Assembly (NCBI GenBank): GCA_002411015.1 | Contig: DHPY01000104.1 | Coordinates: 73,233-137,232, forward strand | Origin: Armatimonadetes bacterium UBA5352 | Lineage (GTDB): Bacteria; Armatimonadota; Zipacnadia; Zipacnadales; UBA5352 | Direction of reading: 5' to 3' | Length of the DNA: 64,000 nt | Shown: positions 60,302 to 64,000 of the stretch, piece after piece | Position numbering within the stretch: the stretch's first letter is position 1 | Layout of the letters: each line of letters starts with the position of its first letter | Translations under genes and position numbers: made by a program | The notes under the pieces: generated by a model | What the model saw: the letters and a program-made list of their open reading frames with translations, nothing else | Databases searched by the model: none | What the model was told of the DNA's origin: nothing

Positions 60302-62371
60302 GTGCGCATCGCGGAGGTCACGCCGACCGGAGCGGCGAAGCTCTCGCCACCGCCTGCACACAGCAGCCGTCCGTATGCGCCAGAGTCGAGGCGACTGATG
60401 GTCGGAGAGCCCGCTGTGCCTGAGCACGATACGGTCGCGCAGTCTGAGGCCGCGCCTCTGAGCGGCCGCGCGATCTCGCTGAGCGTCCTCACCTCGGCGA
60501 TCATCGGCTTCAGCTTCCCGTGGGCCGAACTGGTCGTTCGCGGCAGCAGGCCCGCGAACACCTCGCTCCCGTTCGGCATTGTTGCCCTGTTCTTTGTCCT
60601 CGTCGCGGTCGTCAACCCCATCCTCAAGCTCATCAGCCGCCGCCTCGGCCTGACGCGCGCGGACATGCTCGTGATCTTCATGGCCGCACTGCTCGCCTCC
60701 TCGGTGGTGACGTGGGGCCTCGTCGGCCAGCTCCTGCCGATCATGAGCGGCGTCAGCTACTACGGGACGCCGGAGAACCACTGGAAGGAACTGATCGCAG
60801 AGCGCTCCGTCGAGTGGCTCGGGGTGACGGAGGAGATCACCGCGCGACAGTTCTACGAGGGCACGCGCGTGGGCACGGGGATCCCGTGGGAGCCGTGGCT
60901 GCTGCCGCTGGGGATGTGGGCGATCTTCACCGCGGCGATGGCGGCCACCACCCTCGGGCTGATGGTCCTCGTGCATCGGCAATGGATCGAGCACGAGCGC
61001 CTCGTCTACCCGCTGATGTGGCTGCCGGTGGAGATGGTGGCGGGTGAGGAGCGTTCGGCGCTATGGCCGGCGCTGCTGCGCAACCGGCTCTTCTGGATCG
61101 GCGCTCTGATCGCGATCATCCCCTCGGTCTTCATCGGGCTGCGTCACTACTACCCCGTCGTGCCGGAGCTTCACCTGCGCTTTGAGACGCTTGTGCCGCT
61201 GCAGCGCGAGCGCGTCCTCATGCGCCTGTGGACCAACTTCGCGGTCGTCGCGTTCTCGTACCTCATCAACGCCGACCTCAGTTTCAGCCTCTGGTTCTTC
61301 GCCCTGGTCAGCGCCTTCCAGACGCCCGTCCTCCGTTTGCTGGGCATCAGTGTGGGCGCGAAGGAGGTCTACTCGTCAGGCTCCCTCGCGGTCTCGAACC
61401 AGGCAATGGGCGCGATGTTCTTCCTTGTCGGCGCGAGTATGTGGGCCGCGCGCGCCGACATCGCTCGCGGCTTCCGCACGCTGATAGGGGGACGGCAGGC
61501 AGCACCGCATGAGCCCGACTCGATCGCCGCAACAGGCGCGGCGGCACTGGGGGTCGGGCTGATCGGGATGACCTGGTGGCTCACCGCGAGCGGGCTGTCG
61601 GTCGTCGCCTCGGTGCTGCTGATCATCGCCGCCTTCGTGACTTTCATTGCACTCACGCGAGCGGCGGTGCAGGGCGGGGTTCCGGTCTCGCGCGCCGCGC
61701 TGATCCCGCAGTCGTTCGTGCTGCACGCCCTCGGCACCACTGCCATCGGCCCTGCGGGCATCGCCTCGCTCGCCTACAGCTTCGCGTGGAGCGCGGATAT
61801 CCGGGTCTTCCTGATGCCCTTCGCAGCGCATGGCCTCAAGGTCTGGACGGATGCGGGCGTGCGCAGGCGCGGGTTCCTGCCTCTGGCGGCGGTCGTGCTG
61901 GTGATCGCTCTGGTGGTCTCGACCGTCACCACCATGTCACTGGCGTACGCGCACGGCGGGGTCACGCTCAGTTCATGGCTTTTCGCCGGCTGCCCGAGAG
62001 CGGCATTCACGTACGCCGCAGCGTCACTGCAGAACCCGGTCGAGCCGAGCCTGAGCTGGTGGCTGTGGATGGTGGCGGGAGGGCTGGTCATGTGGGGCCT
62101 GACGACGCTGCACATGCGCTTCGTGGGTTGGCCGCTTCATCCGCTGGGCTTTGCGATTGCACCCACTCAGCCGGTGCAGGATCTGTGGTTCTCGATCCTG
62201 CTCGGCTGGCTGAGCAAATGGCTGGTGCTGCGCTACGGCGGCTTCAGCGTCTACGACCGGGGTACGCGAGTGATGCTGGGCCTGATCCTCGGACAGGCGC
62301 TCGCGTGCGCGGGCTTCCTCATCGCGGATGCGATCACTGGCACAACGGGGAACATGCTGTACGTCTACTGA
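60302..62371 (+). CDS. Large multi-pass membrane protein (DUF6785/DUF6784 type, OPT-like)
   Basis: A 689-residue integral membrane protein with about 14 hydrophobic segments after a 55-residue cytoplasmic N-terminus. The end of the protein, PLGFAIAPTQPVQDLWFSIL followed by WLSKWLVLRYGGFSVY, fits the DUF6784 element, and the middle fits DUF6785. These proteins recall oligopeptide-transporter (OPT) family members, but no transport substrate is known. The start is GTG 60302; an internal ATG near residue 33 is possible. It lies 18 bases after the GH36-like gene, so a role in uptake of that enzyme's substrate is plausible. Confidence 0.75.
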   Translation: MRIAEVTPTGAAKLSPPPAHSSRPYAPESRRLMVGEPAVPEHDTVAQSEAAPLSGRAISLSVLTSAIIGFSFPWAELVVRGSRPANTSLPFGIVALFFVLVAVVNPILKLISRRLGLTRADMLVIFMAALLASSVVTWGLVGQLLPIMSGVSYYGTPENHWKELIAERSVEWLGVTEEITARQFYEGTRVGTGIPWEPWLLPLGMWAIFTAAMAATTLGLMVLVHRQWIEHERLVYPLMWLPVEMVAGEERSALWPALLRNRLFWIGALIAIIPSVFIGLRHYYPVVPELHLRFETLVPLQRERVLMRLWTNFAVVAFSYLINADLSFSLWFFALVSAFQTPVLRLLGISVGAKEVYSSGSLAVSNQAMGAMFFLVGASMWAARADIARGFRTLIGGRQAAPHEPDSIAATGAAALGVGLIGMTWWLTASGLSVVASVLLIIAAFVTFIALTRAAVQGGVPVSRAALIPQSFVLHALGTTAIGPAGIASLAYSFAWSADIRVFLMPFAAHGLKVWTDAGVRRRGFLPLAAVVLVIALVVSTVTTMSLAYAHGGVTLSSWLFAGCPRAAFTYAAASLQNPVEPSLSWWLWMVAGGLVMWGLTTLHMRFVGWPLHPLGFAIAPTQPVQDLWFSILLGWLSKWLVLRYGGFSVYDRGTRVMLGLILGQALACAGFLIADAITGTTGNMLYVY

Positions 62372-62446
62372 CGATTTGTGGCGACAGAAGGTCGCGTCTC
62401 GGCGGAAGACGAACCCTATGAATAGTCTAACCTGCGCTGAGTTTTG

Positions 62447-62455
62447 TGGTATACT
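62447..62455 (+). promoter_or_regulatory. Extended -10 promoter for the prepilin gene
   Basis: TGGTATACT combines a TG extension with a near-perfect -10 hexamer, 66 bases before the prepilin ATG. No convincing -35 is present. Confidence 0.55.
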
Positions 62456-62520
62456 CACGGCGAGTGTAGACACGATTGTGAATGCCCCAACGTGTCATCG
62501 TGGTAGAAGGAGTGAGCGAC

Positions 62521-63162
62521 ATGCGACGTGGTTTCACCCTGATCGAGTTGCTCGTTGTCATTGCGATCATCGCCATTCTGGCGGCGATCCTGTTCCCCGT
62601 CTTCGCCAGGGCGCGCGAGAAGGCGCGCCAGGCATCGTGTCTCTCCAACGTTAAGCAGATGGGCCTTGCGGCAATGATGTATGTTCAGGACTATGACGAG
62701 GTCTTCTTCCCCCGCTGCACAGGAACCTGGGGCCAGCCCGGCGCCGTCTACTGGTACTATCGATCCGCGGCCGAACCTGGCCTCATCTACCCGTACATCA
62801 ACAACGCACAGGTGTTTATCTGCCCGAGCGAGCAGACGCGTCGCGGGTACGGCTACAGCATCATCCTCGGGTTCGTGGAGATGGCCAGGATCAATAAGCC
62901 CGCGGAGAAGGTCATGTTCGCGGACGACACCTTCGGAAGCGCGATCCTCTATCGTCCCTCGCAGGGCGTCGGCAACTGGGGAGCGAACTTCGTGAACCCG
63001 CCCGGCTCCACGGGAGCAAATATCGTCTGGGGCGTTAACTGCCCGTACGGACGACACAACGACTTCGTCAATGTCGCGTTCTGTGACGGTCACGCGAAGG
63101 CCACCAAGCCGATTGAGCTCTGGGCCGATGGCACGAACAAGTACTACGACCCGGCAGCTTGA
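62521..63162 (+). CDS. Type II secretion-like prepilin with H-X9-DG C-terminus
   Basis: A 213-residue prepilin. The prepilin-peptidase site is RRG followed by FTLIELLVVIAIIAILAA, with cleavage after Gly and methylation of Phe; Glu at position 5 of the mature chain is present. The stretch FPVFARAREKARQASCLSNV is a signature I associate with Armatimonadota. Near the C-terminus HNDFVNVAFCDGHA matches the H-X9-DG domain of planctomycete/armatimonad type proteins. Such proteins form surface fibres or secretion pseudopili, assembled by machinery not encoded here. AGGAG lies nine bases before the ATG and a hairpin terminator follows the stop. Confidence 0.92.
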   Translation: MRRGFTLIELLVVIAIIAILAAILFPVFARAREKARQASCLSNVKQMGLAAMMYVQDYDEVFFPRCTGTWGQPGAVYWYYRSAAEPGLIYPYINNAQVFICPSEQTRRGYGYSIILGFVEMARINKPAEKVMFADDTFGSAILYRPSQGVGNWGANFVNPPGSTGANIVWGVNCPYGRHNDFVNVAFCDGHAKATKPIELWADGTNKYYDPAA

Positions 63163-63185
63163 TCGAACCCGGTGATCACAAGCAT

Positions 63186-63214
63186 AGCGCCACGCCTCAC
63201 GGAGGCGTGGCGCT
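63186..63214 (+). terminator. Hairpin terminator after the prepilin gene
   Basis: A perfect 13-bp stem (AGCGCCACGCCTC at 63186-63198 and its complement at 63202-63214) with a 3-base loop, followed by GTGATTCTCC. It lies between convergent prepilin and mscL genes. Confidence 0.75.
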
Positions 63215-63238
63215 GTGATTCTCCGACCAGGCAGCCGG

Positions 63239-63688
63239 TTACGCGGGCGGCGCCTCGTTCAGCTCCGAGGTGCAGTTCGGGCAGCGGGTAGCGGCGGCCA
63301 GGATCTGAGTGAAGCAGTAGGGGCAGTCCTTCTCCGTAGCTTCCTCGACCGCCTCCTCCTGCCGGCGAAGGCGGTTGATGGCCTTCACCAGCAGGAAGAC
63401 CGCGAACGCCACGAAGATGAAGCTGATGGTCTGATTGAGGAATATGCCATACCGGATGATCGGCGCCCCCGCCGCCGTTGCAGCCTCTACCGAATCATAC
63501 GGCTGGCCCGAGAGGTTGATGTACAGGGCGGAGAAGTCTACCCGCCCGAGCAGAAGACCGATTGGCGGCATGAGGATGTCCTCGACCAGTGAGGTCACAA
63601 TTCTCCCGAATGCGGCACCGATGATGATGCCGATGGCCATGTCCATCACGCTGCCCTTGAGCGCAAACTCCCTGAACTCCTTGAGCAT
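63239..63688 (-). CDS. mscL: Large-conductance mechanosensitive channel with C-terminal zinc ribbon
   Basis: A 149-residue MscL, the stretch-activated channel that releases solutes on osmotic downshock. The N-terminus (KEFREFALKGSVMDMAIGIIIG) and the first pore helix are typical, with the second membrane helix at about residues 85-105. The usual C-terminal helical bundle is followed by a zinc-ribbon-like CPYC (residues about 122-125) and CPNC (about 135-138), ending SELNEAPPA. The ATG at 63688 follows GAGGG; an in-frame extension of four residues is possible. It is convergent with the prepilin gene. Confidence 0.93.
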   Translation of the reverse strand: MLKEFREFALKGSVMDMAIGIIIGAAFGRIVTSLVEDILMPPIGLLLGRVDFSALYINLSGQPYDSVEAATAAGAPIIRYGIFLNQTISFIFVAFAVFLLVKAINRLRRQEEAVEEATEKDCPYCFTQILAAATRCPNCTSELNEAPPA

Positions 63689-63748
63689 GGACCCTCGCAC
63701 TCCTCCACGGTGTTATGTGCGGACGCCAGGTGTACTAGCAGAGGAAAA

Positions 63749-63776
63749 CGCACCACGCCCCGGGAGGCGTGGTGCG
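63749..63776 (-). terminator. Intrinsic terminator for the right-hand prepilin gene
   Basis: An 11-bp perfect stem (63749-63759 with 63766-63776) is followed on the minus strand by CGTTTTCCTC. Its stem shares CCACGCC/GGCGTGG with the terminator at 63186-63214. Confidence 0.75.
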
Positions 63777-63831
63777 CGGTGGGTCTCACAGAATACCACG
63801 GTTCATCTGATGTTCCCCTCTCCGCCAGGGC

Positions 63832-64000
63832 TCACCAGTCCCTGTACCACTTGTTCGTGGCATCGGCCCACAGCACCTCGGGCGTCATGGCTTTCGCGTG
63901 ACCGTCGCAGAAGCCCACGTTCACGACACCGTTGTGGCGACCATAGGGTGTGTTCTGGCCCCACACGAACGGGGCGGCGGCCGGGTTCGCGAAGTTGGCG
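63832..64000 (-). CDS. Second prepilin-like protein, C-terminal end only
   Basis: The minus-strand frame entering from the right edge reads FVWGQNTPYGRHN followed by VGFCDGHAKAM and LWADATNKWY, stopping at TGA 63832-63834. It is clearly homologous to the end of the prepilin at 62521-63162, including the H-X9-DG motif (HNGVVNVGFCDG) and the closing WAD-x-TNK-W/Y. About 56 codons are visible; the start lies outside the window. It has its own intrinsic terminator at 63749-63776. The two paralogs flank mscL. Confidence 0.85.
   Translation of the reverse strand, partial: ANFANPAAAPFVWGQNTPYGRHNGVVNVGFCDGHAKAMTPEVLWADATNKWYRDW

Noticed and set aside
58442..60994. An open frame of 850 codons on the minus strand opposite the GH36-like gene
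   Set aside because: Its product is Arg/His/Pro-rich without domains, and the plus strand encodes a clear glycosidase. Long antisense frames are expected at this GC content.

Overview
The window is GC-rich, densely coding DNA from a free-living bacterium, most likely a member of the Armatimonadota or a close relative. The best pointer is the prepilin at 62521-63162: its N-terminus runs GFTLIELLVVIAIIAILAA and continues into FPVFARAREKARQ, a combination I associate with that phylum. The rest of the content agrees: many secreted TIM-barrel glycosidases, uroporphyrinogen decarboxylase (URO-D)-like paralogs, Gfo/Idh oxidoreductases, a DUF6785-type membrane protein, and an LptF/G permease plus secretins that imply an outer membrane. 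I see no rRNA, tRNA, CRISPR array, prophage or intact insertion sequence.

Layout. Positions 1-4300 hold an rpiB tail, a TauE-like permease and a minus-strand run (URO-D-like, lipid kinase, beta-lactamase-like hydrolase, possible lipoprotein). A gutted IS110-family element lies at about 4358-4727 beside the 5'-truncated URO-D-like gene. From 4886 to 13506 there are an esterase, a polysaccharide deacetylase, an aldolase, an envelope block (unknown gene, LptF/G, AcpS, L,D-transpeptidase) and a sialidase-like protein. From 13635 to 21857 a plus-strand run carries bioY, a GT-C membrane protein, a sugar isomerase, a URO-D-like protein, two glycosidase-type proteins (one GH172) and an ACT protein. 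From 21911 to 32860 there are Gfo/Idh enzymes, a DUF4091 protein, a GNAT protein, a GH95-type fucosidase, an acyltransferase, purN and an MFS carrier.

Positions 33456-36831 hold the anaerobic ribonucleotide reductase locus: a clear promoter, a 225-nt leader, nrdD lacking its glycyl radical end, a separate 70-residue glycyl radical protein, and nrdG. Positions 36861-44256 hold two FAD enzymes, an aldo/keto reductase and two secreted proteins. Positions 45820-49867 form a tightly overlapped operon of aminotransferase, FGGY kinase and Rid-like protein. Beyond a wrecked sulfatase gene comes an operon of three secretin-family genes (50491-55275). The right end has two more glycosidases, a multi-pass membrane protein, a prepilin, a zinc-ribbon MscL and the tail of a second prepilin.

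How it fits together: the gene set suggests an organism that breaks down varied glycans outside the cytoplasm, imports the products, and processes them with isomerases, kinases, dehydrogenases and an aldolase. It also makes deoxyribonucleotides without oxygen and carries pseudopilin/secretin machinery. No recognisable DNA-binding transcription factor was found in the 64 kb. The most unusual structure is the two-gene split of the class III ribonucleotide reductase; the triple secretin operon and the aminotransferase-kinase-Rid operon come next.
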